64,000 bases of DNA. It comes from Isoperla grammatica. Its lineage: Eukaryota; Arthropoda; Insecta; Plecoptera; Perlodidae. The translations under genes and the position numbers were made by a program. Positions within the stretch are counted from its first letter, which is position 1, and the number at the start of each line of letters is the position of its first letter. Location of the stretch: NCBI GenBank assembly GCA_945910005.1, contig OX246744.1, positions 87,501 to 151,500 of the forward strand. Direction: 5' to 3'. The notes beneath the pieces were generated by a model. The model was not told the DNA's origin. It did no database searches and saw only the letters and a list, made by a program, of their open reading frames with translations. Positions 40,001-54,200 of this stretch are shown piece by piece.

Positions 40001-42156
40001 TCTCTTAGCATCTTTCGGAACACTAACAAATATTTTAGTTGGTGTCTTTACAGTCGTATTCGTACATAGTGGAACAAAACACCACTTGTATGGAATTTTG
40101 TACCTGCGTTTTCGTTTGCAATCCAACTCGGGCGATGCAGCCATCGCAACAGCTATGCAACAGCTGTGTTGGGAGTGGGACTGTTGGTTTGCGCCAATGC
40201 CTGCGCTCGCAGGCAGCGTAGAGGCCGAGTACGTCATAAAGATGGCGCTTCGTTCAAACATCGTTTTCGAGCGCGGTAAAGGGAGGGAAAACTACTTATT
40301 TATTTTCTCCGTCAAAAAAGGAAAAAATAAATTTTTTTAAATTGCATTGCTCTTAGACGTGTAATATCTTCAAAGTAGAGTAATAAAATTGTGTTATGCA
40401 AGTAGCCTATTATGGGGAAACATATTTGTACAATGCCGGAGTGCCGGGACTCTTGTGGCTTACCTTGATAGATTGCCCAGGGGGAAACTCCACGGACCAG
40501 GCACAGTCCGTGTCCGGAGGATAGTTGGCCGGGGCGCCCGGACTCTTGTGGCTTACCTTGATGGACTGCCCAGGGGGAAACTCCACGGACCAGGCACAGT
40601 CCGTGTCCGGAGGATAGTTGGCCGGGGCGCCCGGACTCTTGTGGCTTACCTTGATGGACTGCCCAGGGGGAAACTCCACGGACCAGGCACAGTCCGTGTC
40701 CGGAGGATAGTTGGCCGGGGCGCCCGGACTCTTGTGGCTTACCTTGATGGACTGCCCAGGGGGAAACTCCACGGACCAGGCACAGTCCGTGTCCGGAGGA
40801 TAGTTGGCCGGGAAGCCCGGACTTGTGACAGTCTCCGTGGGTCCCGTCAGCTGACCTCCACATGGAGAGGTCTTGTAGCTCAGTGCAAAGGTCACACTGC
40901 CATGCCACGTGCCAGCTGACGCCTGCCAACAACCAATACAGAGCCTCATGCACAGTAGGCTACCCTTGTCTTGTGACAGTCTCCGTGGGTCCCGTCAGCT
41001 GACCTCCACATGGAGTAGCTCAGTGCAAAGGTCACACTGCCATGCCACGTGCCAGCTGACACCTGCCAACAACCAATACAGAGCCTCATGCACAGTAGGC
41101 TACCCTTGTCTTGTGACAGTCTCCGTGGGTCCCGTCAGCTGACCTCCACATGGAGAGGTCTTGTAGCTCAGTGCAAAGGTCACACTGCCATGCCACGTGC
41201 CAGCTGACGCCTGCCAACAACCAATACAGAGCCTCATGCACAGTAGGCTACCCTTGTCTTGTGACAGTCTCCGTGGGTCCCGTCAGCTGACCTCCACATG
41301 GAGAGGTCTTGTAGCTCAGTGCAAAGGTCACACTGCCATGCCACGTGCCAGCTGACGCCTGCCAACAACCAATACAGAGCCTCATGCACAGTAGGCTACC
41401 CTTGTCTTGTGACAGTCTCCGTGGGTCCCGTCAGCTGACCTCCACATGGAGAGGTCTTGTAGCTCAGTGCAAAGGTCACACTGCCATGCCACGTGCCAGC
41501 TGACGCCTGCCAACAACCAATACAGAGCCTCATGCACAGTAGGCTACCCTTGTCTTGTGACAGTCTCCGTGGGTCCCGTCAGCTGACCTCCACATGGAGA
41601 GGTCTTGTAGCTCAGTGCAAAGGTCACACTGCCATGCCACGTGCCAGCTGACGCCTGCCAACAACCAATACAGAGCCTCATGCACAGTAGGCTACCCTTG
41701 TCTTGTGACAGTCTCCGTGGGTCCCGTCAGCTGACCTCCACATGGAGAGGTCTTGTAGCTCAGTGCAAAGGTCACACTGCCATGCCACGTGCCAGCTGAC
41801 GCCTGCCAACAACCAATACAGAGCCTCATGCACAGTAGGCTACCCTAGTCTCCGTGGGTCCCGTCAGCTGACCTCCACATGGAGAGGTCTTGTAGCTCAG
41901 TGCAAAGGTCACACTGCCATGCCACGTGCCAGCTGACGCCTGCCAACAACCAATACAGAGCCTCATCCAGAGTCCTACTTGCACAGTAGGCTACCCTAGT
42001 TTCCCTTTAATTTTAATTACAAGGGACCCTAAAAACTCAAACTTGAATTACAATTGCACTAAGAAAAGCTTTGCCCAAACGTTCTGTAGAGACTTGATCA
42101 CTAGTTTCAATTATACATAAATATGATATATTATATTTATATTATATAAAATATAT

Positions 42157-42203
<47 letters not shown>

Positions 42204-45200
42204 TTTCAATTATACATAAATTACAATTACAATGAATTAGAGGGATTAAACTGTATAGGCCTACTTAATTAACTAACAGAGGAATACAATGTAAAATACA
42301 TAACAGTATGCTGTGTTTCAGACATATGTCATGTGCACATCCCAAAGCTCAAGGCTTACAACATTATTAGGCCCTAAGTAACAACATTATTGTAATAAAA
42401 GCCATGGTCTAATTACAGTTCCTTTGTGACTTTTAGCTAACAAAATAAGCTTTTAGTGGTAATTAAGGCCGTTACGTCTGATCTTAAGGCTTACAGCTGT
42501 GAGATAACTTGATTGGTGATTGGTGATTATAATCACCAAATACCATGGTGAATACAATTTACATTACATAGAATGAAACATTTAGCTTGAAGTTGTAAAA
42601 GTGAGCAGCTTTACTCACCAAGAGTGAGCAAGACTGTGAATGAAGTGAAATGTCTTAACCTCGGTCTTTAAGCAGCTCGCAGAATATTAAAATAAGCCGT
42701 TGGCTCACGTCCACTGAAACAGCTTTTAGCTACTCCACACAGGTCGAAATTATTTTACAATACCTTCAGTTTCGTGGATGGGAATGGACTTCGAACAGTG
42801 ACGGGTGAAGTAAAGTTACCACAGAAGTCGGCCAAACGAACTTTCCCGCCCACTGTTAACAGATTGAATTTGCATTAGATGTTTTACTTCTTGTAATTGT
42901 ATGTCACCTACACATCATTTATCTTTCTGTATCGGAAGTCTACAGCTCATACGATCACGTCACTTTTTAAAAGCCAGAGAGGCAAATTGCAAAAACGATG
43001 CAGCCTTCCAAATGTACAGATCCAGTTTCTATACAAAATATATACATTGCAATTGGAATTTTAGACTTAGAAAGTATATTGCTTTTAAGAGTAAAGTGGC
43101 CATAGAAGTTGAATATAGAGATCTTCTGTTCATTTCATTTCACTTCATTTCATTCATGTTTAATGTTTATGTTATATCAATCAATTGATTGGTTTTGAAA
43201 CAGTTCTCCATTATTCCTTTTTCTGTCATTCATTTCATACATATAAATTACTACAAATAATAAATAGTATCAGCTGAAACATTCTAATAGTGGTTGAAAT
43301 TCCATAATAATAGTTAAAAGCTTTTCTACTTATAATATAGAATATGAATGAAGAATGATGGTTTGGCCACACGATGGAGTTGATGGCAAGAGAATACCGA
43401 GACACGACAAACAGACCCAACTTACTGGCTGACATGCTGACGACCGACGTCGACTGCTGACACTGGGTGTCTCGCTTGCCGATCGTGCCGTTTACCACGG
43501 TGACTGCAAGGGTCTGGTTTACGTTGTCGGCGCGGACGTTTTCCCACTCGCAGAAGTAAGTCCAGCTGTTGTTGGGAGTTGCCGGAGAGACGATCACCCC
43601 CGACGAGCCATTAAAGTCCCCCACGCACGCTGCAACACAAGACCATGTGGCTTAGACAAGAGTTGTGTTGGAACAACTATAAACAGCATCTGAAACAGCC
43701 TCGTGAACAGGAGGGTAAAGCTGTGACAACTAGTATCTAAATAGAGTGGCTTAGACAAGAGTTTAGTAGTAATAACACCTGTAAACAGCATCTGAGCGTG
43801 CAACTAGTACGTACGCACCGGAAGGCTCGTCAGAAGAGTAGACGGCCTTGAAGCCCCGATGGCCGGTGCTGCGTCTCAGCCACAGGTGTACCAACATCTT
43901 ATTGGCAGACGACTTGACGGGCAACGGAACGGAGGTGCTGTTGTACGAGACTATGCGAGCCTTGTACTCGTGGTCGTTGTAGAACTGGAAACAATGTCAC
44001 CTTCAAATACACATTATACTACCCAAAGAAATCATACTTCAAACAATGCTGTTAACAAGGTTAAGGTGTTTCCAAGTAGCATTAAGCAGATTTACTTACA
44101 GCAAAGTTCAATGCAAACATCTAATTAATCCAGATCTGTCTTACTATTTTCTCATTAATATGTGGGCTACATGGATACAGCAGTACATGTGTGTGTATGT
44201 GTGTGCGTGTGTGTGTGTGGCTATATACGGAAGTGTAACGCAATTGGTGGCAAGACACTGTGATTTCAGGGCTCGACCCTTTTCTTGTCGCCACCAATAT
44301 ATTTTGTGAGGTTTGTATTGTATGAAGCGATATTCAAAATAAATAATAATAACTTGTGACTGAAATGAATTATCCGCCTTGCCAAGTTGAATCTATGGTT
44401 GCATGTCACGTGATTCGGTGTCGTCTCTCGACCAGCCGTGCACTTAAGGTTGGAATTCATAGTCGGCCCCTACACCTAGGGGCACCCATTGTTACTATGG
44501 ATTTGTTTTGTTTATGGGAAATAACATGCAAACAATTGTTACCTTGGTAACAATGGGCGCCCCTAGGTGTAGGGGCCGACTATGAATTCCAACCTTAATG
44601 CTATTCACCTGCAACTGTTGATTGTAGGCCATGTTCGTGGGCTCGAGGTCAAAGTCCAACAGTTTGACGGTGATTCTCCGACCGACCGGGACGGTAATCT
44701 TCCACACGCAGAAGCGGCTGTAGTAGCCTCTGGTGGAGACCGGCGTCTCAAACACACCATTCGGGGTGTCCAGATCCCCGCCACAGGCTGCAACATCGTA
44801 ATATTACTCGCTATTTTCTTAGCAAGCCGCTTTCAATCAACCCAATATATTAATGAAAAATTGAATGATTACAGTGAGAACCAGAAATGAAAAACTCTCC
44901 TTGATTGTGAGAACATCAGGGCTGGCTAATATTAATATAACATAGTAAGATGTTTTGATCTACGGTGTTACGAGGTGGTAAGGAGAAAGGAGCCACGTAC
45001 CGATTCGGCTCGAGTTGAAGAACAGTTTGAACCCATTGAATCTGGCGGTCCCCTGTCTCGTAACGGAGTGGAACGAGATGACTGCTTCGTTGGAGGACGT
45101 CTGCAACGTTGCGTTGGGTCCGAGGAGGTTACAGAACACGCCCAGGTTGTTTCGCAGGCTCTCTAAACACAAGTACAACGGTATTTGTGTTACTCGAAAC

Positions 45201-48200
45201 TTACTGTCAAGAAAATGACCATTCCATGGTCTTCTTTTGTTTTTTCACCATGTTATAACAAACCAAGTCAAACATACATTAATAATACACATATTCTTTC
45301 AGATAAATATGTTTCTAAAATTAATATTGTAGGTCCAAACAATTATTTTACGAACGTCTGCAAAGTGAAACTTAAACTTGAACTTAAAGTAAGCTCGTGT
45401 CACCGCCCTCAGAAATGATCCGTCATACATGTATCTACCTCTGAGGAAAGTTTGGTGTTTTTCACAAAGTGTACGATCATTGTGCTTAAGCCTGTCACTA
45501 TGATTGGAAGAAGTCAGTTTGCTCTTTTCCTGCTACAGGTATACTCGCAGAGATGTCAAACAAGCAGTCCGTAACCAAAAGTTAACAATAAGTGACCTTC
45601 ATAGTGTTCTATTTCTAATTAAAAAACTAAGATTTGTGATAAGAGAATAAATAAAAAGCAAACGGAGCGTTGTAAATTAGACTCAACTGCACCACGTTGC
45701 ATTTGCCGAGTGAGTCAAAGGTGATATTTTGAATGCACTATTTTCCTACAGTAAACATGTGTCTATAATTTAGGTACAAAGTTGCAGTTTAGTTGCAGAC
45801 GTAGATTGTGGATCGAAGGATTGTGGAATTGTTGCGCGAAGCCATATTGCGTCTCCACCAAACATACCGGCTTCAAAGAAGGAGCCAAGGATGTAGCTCT
45901 GTTTGCATGCACTGACGTCTCGACCACACACATGGCATATACTGACATGTCCTCCATAAGGCGACTCGTGACATTCCGTGGGATGACGTTGTGAAGAATC
46001 AATATAATAAGAAATGTCTCTTCTTGCATGAAGCAGTCACCAACCTCTCTAATAGTTACTTTCGATAAGAGTAGACTATATGCCCTTTTTGTTTCTTCGT
46101 CGCAGAGATAATTACAAACGACCTGTCAAGTTGCACTACGTCAAAAAGACAACCGGTTGGGGTTCTAATCCAAGACCTCGTGCATAAAAAGCCATCACGC
46201 AGCCTTGTGGTCAAGTAATAAAACCAGACTGTTCTCTTCTCGTACCATTCTATCCCCTCCAATACCGACAGCAAGTCCGAGTGCTGAGTACAACACCGTC
46301 CACCCCATTATGACTGACAGGCTGAGTACGACACAGTCCACCCCCCTTATGACTGACAGGCTGTGTACGACACAGTCCACCCCCTTATGACTGACAGGCT
46401 GTGTACAACACCGTCCACCCCATTATGACTGACAGGCTGAGTACGACACAGTCCACCCCCCTTATGACTGACAGGCTGTGTACGACACAGTCCACCCCCT
46501 TATGACTGACAGGCTGTGTACGACACCGTCCACCCCCTTATGACTGACAGGCTGTGTACGACACAGTCCACCCCCTTATGACTGACAGGCTGAGTACAAC
46601 ACAGTCCACCCCCTTATGACTGACAGGCTGTGTACAACACCGTACACCCCCTTATGACTGACAGGCTGTGTACAACACCGTACACCCCCTTATGACTGAC
46701 AGGCTGTGTACGACACCGTCCACCCCCTTAACACTGACAGGCTGTGTACAACACCGTCCACCCCCTTATGACTGACAGGCTGTGTACAACACCGTACACC
46801 CCCTTATGACTGACAGGCTGTGTACAACACCGTACACCCCCTTATGACTGACAGGCTGTGTACAACACCGTCCACCCCCTTATGACTGACAGGCTGTGTA
46901 CGACACCGTCCACCCCTTATGACCGACAGGCTGTGTACGACACCGTCCACCCCTTATGACCGACAGGCTGTGTACAACACCGTCCACCCCCTTATGACTG
47001 ACAGGCTGTGTACGACACAGTCCAACCGCCTTATGACTGAGGCTGTGTACGACACAGTCCCCCCCCTTATGACCGACAGGCTTTGTACAACACAGTCCAA
47101 CCGCCTTATGACTGAGGCTGTGTACGACACAGTCCCCCCCCTTATGACTGACAGGCTGTGTACGACACAGTTCACCGCCTTATGACTGACAGGCTGTGTA
47201 CAACACCGTCCACCCCTCTTATGCCAGACAGGCTGTGTACAACACAGTCCACCCTCCTTATGACTGACAGGCTGTGTACAACACCGTCCACCCCCTTATG
47301 TCTGACAGGCTGAGTACAACACCGTCCACCCCCTTATGACTACAGGCTGTGTAAAACACCGTCCACCCCCTTATGACTGACAGACTGTGTACGACACAGT
47401 CCACCCCCTTATGACTGACAGACTGTGTACAACACCGTCCACCCCCCTTATGACTGACAGGCTGTGTACAACACCGTCCACCCACTTATGACTGACAGGC
47501 TGTGAACGACACAGTCCACCCCCCTTATGACTGACAGCCTGAGTACAACACCGTCCACACCCTTATGACTGACCGGCTGTGTACAACACAGTCCACCCCC
47601 TTATGACTGAGGCTGTGTACAACACCGTCCACCCCCTTATGACTGACAGGCTGAGTACAACACCGTCCACCCCCTTATGACTGAGGCTGTGTACAACACC
47701 GTCCACCCCCTTATGACTGACAGGCTGTGTACAACACTATCCACCCCCTTATGACTGACAGGCTGTGTACGACACAGTCCCCCCCCTTATGACTGACAGG
47801 CTGTGTACGACACAGTCCACCCCCTTATGACTGACAGGCTGTGTACAACACTATCCACCCCCTTATGACTGACAGGCTGTGTACGACACAGTCCACCCCC
47901 TTATGACTGACAGGCTGTGTACAACACTATCCACCCCCTTATGACTGACAGGCTGTGTACGACACAGTCCCCCCCCTTATGACTGACAGGCTGTGTACAA
48001 CACAGTCCGACCGCCTTATGACTGAGGCTGTGTACGACACAGTCCACCCCCTTATGACTGAGGCTGTGTACAACACAGTCCGACCGCGTTATGACTGAGG
48101 CTGTGTACAACACAGTCCAACCGCGTTATGACTGAGGCTGTGTACAACACAGTCCGACCCCCTTATGACTTAGGCTGTGTACAACACAGTCCGACCGCCT

Positions 48201-51200
48201 TATGACTGAGGCTGTGTACGACACAGTCCGACCGCCTTATGACTGAGGCTGTGTACGACACAGTCCGACCGCGTTATGACTGAGGCTGTGTACAACACAG
48301 TCCGACCGCCTTATGACTGAGGCTGTGTACAACACAGTCCGACCGCCTTATGACTGAGGCTGTGTACGACACAGTCCGACCGCCTTATGACTGAGGCTGT
48401 GTACGACACAGTCCGACCGCCTTATGACTGAGGCTGTGTACAACACAGTCCGACCGCGTTATGACTGAGGCTGTGTACAACACAGTCCGACCGCCTTATG
48501 ACTGAGGCTGTGTACGACACAGTCCGACCGCCTTATGACTGAGGCTGTGTACGACACAGTCCGACCGCCTTATGACTGAGGCTGTGTACAACACAGTCCG
48601 ACCGCGTTATGACTGAGGCTGTGTACAACACAGTCCGACCGCCTTATGACTGAGGCTGTGTACAACACAGTCCGACCGCCTTATGACTGAGGCTGTGTAC
48701 GACACAGTCCGACCGCCTTATGACTGAGGCTGTGTACAACACAGTCCGACCGCGTTATGACTGAGGCTGTGTACGACACAGTCCGACCGCCTTATGACTG
48801 AGGCTGTGTACGACACAGTCCGACCGCATATGACTGAGGCTGTGTACAACACAGTCCGACCGCGTTATGACTGAGGCTGTGTACGACACAGTCCGACCGC
48901 CTTATGACTGAGGCTGTGTACAACACAGTCCGACCGCCTTATGACTGAGGCTGTGTACGACACAGTCCAACCGCCTTATGACTGAGGCTGTGTACGACAC
49001 AGTCCGACCGCCTTATGACTGAGGCTGTGTACGACACAGTCCGACCGCCTTATGACTGAGGCTGTGTACAACACAGTCCGACCGCCTTATGACTGAGGCT
49101 GTGTACAACACAGTCCGACCGCCTTATGACTGAGGCTGTGTACGACACAGTCCGACCGCCTTATGACTGAGGCTGTGTACGACACAGTCCGACCGCCTTA
49201 TGACTGAGGCTGTGTACAACACAGTCCGACCGCCTTATGACTGAGGCTGTATACGACACAGTCCGACCGCCTTATGACTGAGGCTGTGTACGACACAGTC
49301 CGACCGCCTTATGACTGAGGCTGTGTATGACACAGTCCGACCGCTTATGACTGAGGCTGTGTACGACACAGTCCGACCGCCTTATGACTGAGGCTGTGTA
49401 CGACACAGTCCAACCGCGTTATGACTGAGGCTGTGTACAACACAGTCCAACCGCCTTATGACTGAGGCTGTGTACGACACAGTCCGACCGCCTTATGACT
49501 GAGGGTGTACGACACAGCCCGACCGCCTTATGACTGAGGCTGTGTATGACACAGTCCGACCGCCTTAAGACTGAGGCTGTGTACGACACAGTCCGACCGC
49601 CTTATGACTGAGGGTGTACGACACAGTCCGACCGCCTTATGACTGAGGCTGGGTACGACACAGTCCGACCGCCTTATGACTGAGGGTGTACGACACAGTC
49701 CGACCGCGTTGTGACTGAGGCTGTGTACGACACAGTCCGACCGCCTTATGACTGAGGCTGTGTACAACACAGTCCAAGGGCGTTATGACTGAGGCTGGGT
49801 ACGACACAGTCCAACCGCCTTATGACTGAGGCTGTGTACAACACAGTCCGACCGCGGTATGACTGAGGCTGGGTACGACACAGTCCGACCGCGTTATGAC
49901 TGAGGCTGTGTACGACACAGTCCGACTGCGTTATGACTGAGGCTGTGTACAACACAGGTTGACCGCCTTATGACTGAGGCTGTGTACAACACAGTCCGAC
50001 CGCATTATGACTGAGGCTGTGTACAACACAGTCCGACCGCGTTATGACTGAGGCTGGGTACGACACAGTCCAACCGCCTTATGACTGAGGCTGTGTACAA
50101 CACAGTCCAACCGCCTTATGACTGAGGCTGTGTACAACACAGTCCGACCGCGTTATGACTGAGGCTGGGTACGACACAGTCCAACCGCCTTATGACTGAG
50201 GCTGTGTACAACACAGTCCGACCGCGGTATGACTGAGGCTGTGTACAACACAGTCCAACCGCCTTATGACTGAGGCTGGGTACGACACAGTCCAACCGCC
50301 TTATGACTGAGGCTGTGTACAACACAGTCCAACCGCCTTATGACTGAGGCTGGGTACGACACAGTCCAACCGCCTTATGACTGAGGCTGTGTACGACACA
50401 GTCCAACCGCCTTATGACTGAGGCTTTGTACGACACAGTCCGACCGCCTTATGACTGAGGCCAAACCGGAAAACCGCCCATCAGGATTGGTGAAGGTGGT
50501 GGGAATCTCGTGCTACCTTCTCGGAGATACCAGGTTTGATTCGAACCACCGGTAATTCTGACTACAGTTTTTCCGCCGTCATGAAAGGCCTACGCGTTGG
50601 GGCCCAGGTTCGAGCCTACGTGTGAGCGATCACACGCGTGGAGGTAGCTGGTTGGTTGGTGATAAGAGAGATAACAAGGGTGATATAAGACGCTCGGTGA
50701 GGTCGGCTCTGTCTTTAGTCTGTTCGTAGTATCGCCAGTGATTCAACTACAAGCGAGGCGTCAACATGGCAAACTGGTAAGACATCCTTGTTTACAACCC
50801 AGCACTGATAACGCTGTTGAACACGGGCTATTCAAGCGGGCTAGTACAAACAGGGGTCCGTAGCTTAGTTGAGAAGAATACTGTACACCTCCCACTATAC
50901 CTGGCTAACACAAGCTCACATTTCTTGGAACTACCCAACATCTAGACAAATACATAATAGACGTTCACACAACAAAAAGGCGGCAGTGAATTTGGAAGCA
51001 ACCGGGGGGGGGGGGGGGGGGGGGAGGCCCTAGGCGTCTCTTTTATCGTCACAATACAATTCGTTGAAGAGAAACCCGATAGAGACAGCACAGTGGTAGC
51101 ACACAAGGCTTTCGATACCCGTTACCGGCAAACCTGACTGAAGGTGTTTCCGAGGTTTTCCTCAGACACAGGGGAATGCTCGGATTAAGTCATACTAACA

Positions 51201-54200
51201 GCCCTCGGACATTCCTTACCCAAATACCACAATACATTATAGTTGGCCACCTGAATTGTCCCTGGGCAGGTTTCCTACAAACATTTATTATTATCATTGG
51301 AGAGAAATATCTAGCAAAACTAAATATTTGTAAAAGGAAAAATAAGGCAGTCAAAGACTAATACCTGTTTTGGGTTCAAGACGAGTAGTTTGAAAAATTA
51401 TTTACTGTAATGCTTGGAATGCTCTACCTGCAGAGATAAGGGATGTTTATCATGACAATTTAGGGTTATTCCGATTAAAAACTCACAATCACTTTTTTAA
51501 TAAAAATTTACACATCAGTTAAATACCAATTATGGCAGAATGTACTCGTTGGTAATTGTAATGTGACCTTGCTTCCCTTAATAATGTCAATGGAAAATAA
51601 AAAAAGTGAATGGGATGGATGAATGAGACGTTGATTTTTGTTAGTGTATAGGCCTAAGTTGAAAGTTTTAAGTTAATCATATTTATTTGTAATCAATTTG
51701 TATCAATTTGTACTTAATTAATTAAGTAAATAATTTGTATTTCTACTTAGTAATAGTAGGTTGGATGTAAGAGAAGGCCCAACTGGCCTTAATCACGCCT
51801 GAAAATATAGACATTACCTATCTATCTATCTATTTAAACTATATTTAATTACATCTGATAATACCAACACTTGGGATTTAATTGCCCACAGCATGTTACT
51901 GACATTACCTTTAGAATTTCCTTACATGTGATAAGATAAGATAAGATAAGGTTATTATAGTACAAATATAGGTATCGTCATTGAAGCGCAGGACCGATGC
52001 GTATGGGGCCAAGGGACTCGAGTGTAGGACGAACCCCACATAATACACTTATTTATAACTATCCAACCCCATCTAATTCCACTAGTGTGTTTTAAAAGTC
52101 ATTGTACGTACTAACAGAAACGTAGAAACAAACAGCGTGCCCGAACACTCTCGCTACAGCAATAGCGCCGGAGGTCGATTTTCAGTAAAGTTTTAAACAA
52201 GTACGAGTATGTTTTTAATAAATTTCTGTTCTCATCCTTGCTATTGTCGTCACTGTCCTCATTAATACTAAGGTTGCCCATAGACATCGATTAATCGATT
52301 AATAATCGATGTTGATGCAAATTTCCGACATTGTTTTTTTTTTCCATAAATCGAATCGTTTTTTTACACAAAATAATAATAATAAAAAAAATCTGTACTC
52401 CGCTCGTCAACAAGCTAGGTTACAACACAATATTAACTTACCTGCAGGTTTTGCGATCAACAAGAACCGATTTTGTTAGTTTTCCTTTTTAGTTTTTACA
52501 TTTTTCAAGGAACTTTTTTCCGATGTCGGTTATTTCAGGTTTGATGTCGATGTCGAAAAATTTCCAACATCGCGATGTGACATCGATGTTTTGATTTCGA
52601 TGTTGTAATTTAACATGGATGGGCAACCTTAATTAATACCTATTAATACTGGTATCTACACTCCGATAAAATTAACTTTGCGGATGTAATATTTAATGGT
52701 AATTGGTAACATCTTGATTCCAAACTAAAAACATATGAGACCCCGTAATAATATTCTCCATTTTAAAACAGGTTAGTGCCAAGAGGTAACATTTTCAACA
52801 GATTTCTAAGCTGATTTCGAATATCTAATTGAAATTAACCTAAAATCAATCAATAATATTATAAACTAGAATCAAGTGTCCCAATGTAGGTTGTTTAATG
52901 TCCACCAACCCTTGAAGAAAAAGGATAATTATTTTTAAATCGAGAATAATAACAAACATAATTAATATAGTAAGCGTAATATAAACCGCTAAAATTATTT
53001 TTGTACTATGAAAGTATAAATTACTTTACATACATATAAGGAAGACTTGTGTATTTAGCTTGAAGAACATATTATTTGCACTACATACAGAACTTGGAAA
53101 TTATTTCGTATCATTACAGCTGGCTGGAAGGTTTGCACATCATGGCTGGAGAAACGTACTTTATGTAATAACTTTTCTACCGTCAACCAATTACTAAAAT
53201 TATACAACTACAATAACATATTTTTTAAATATTATTTCTCATACAATAGGGAACACGCGTATGAAAATTTTAATCGATTTTTAAATACCTTGTCTCTCAT
53301 TTAATAATTTTGTGTCTTTGAATTTTGAAAAACGGATCAGTCTATGCCTCAAAATAATTGACCAGTTTCCTTAACAGCGCTGCGGCGAGTTTTGGAAGCT
53401 CGCATATGACATAGTTAACATTGAAGGCATAGGCGAAAACCCACTTATCTCGCTCTAGCTACGAAAATAATTTTTTTAGCGGGAGACTTATTTGAAAGCG
53501 TTTATGGAAATTACAATTCTACGTATTTTGAAAGTATTACGAAAAATCTACATGCAGCAATGAGGGAGTTATTGATCGTAAATGATCTTCTTGCGTGTGG
53601 CTGCTGCGCGAATCTCGCCTCTAAGGCGTGACCTTCTGTCGTATACGCAGGCTGAGCCGTCGCTGGTGTGCGTAAGGTCTACTAGCGAGATTTGAGTGAG
53701 ATGCACATTTCAAACGAACAAGCCGCGCCAAGAAACCGTTGTACAACTAGCAAATATGAAAATAGAACCTATCAACACGCTCATTGGATCTGATAGATCG
53801 GCGAATAGTGTACATCACCAAGCAAGTGTATTTTTTTCTTACAGTTGATTTCTTAATATGACAAACTGGTAATATAGTACTGAATTTAACATTCCGCCTC
53901 GATATGTTTATCACTTATTTGTATAATTCATTTTTTTACAAATGCTGTATACACAGCCTACCAGACGTTTGTGAGAAGTTTAAAAATAATAAATAATTAC
54001 ACTTCCTTTGTATATGATTTACAAATCCCGAACCTAATATTGCACATTTAAGTCAACTTGACGCGCCGATCTGTCAGATCCAATGAGCGTGGTTCTATTT
54101 TCATATTTGCTAGTTGTACAACGGTTTCTTGGCGCGGCTTGTTCGTTTGAAATGTGCATCTCACTCAAATCTCGCTAGTAGACCTTACGCACACCAGCGA

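Larger units (their letters stand above)
32373..40408. mobile_element. Apparently complete ISL2EU (IS4EU) DNA transposon
   Basis: Terminal inverted repeats AGGCTACTTGCATAA (32373-32387) and TTATGCAAGTAGCCT (40394-40408) are perfect over 15 bp and flanked on both sides by AT, fitting a 2-bp target duplication. Two convergent genes lie inside: a YqaJ nuclease on plus and a THAP/DDE transposase on minus. That pair is characteristic of the ISL2EU superfamily. Start codons lie 240-250 bp inside each terminus. The 8036-bp length includes a nested MITE (37814-38249). It is inserted in the cubilin intron 31845-40742. Confidence 0.9.

Noticed and set aside
40389..40919. 176-aa plus-strand frame
   Set aside because: Opposite-strand shadow of the in-frame 93-bp cubilin repeats.
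46919..50325. Repetitive frames in the 37-40 bp minisatellite
   Set aside because: Frame openness follows from the repeat unit; no other coding evidence.
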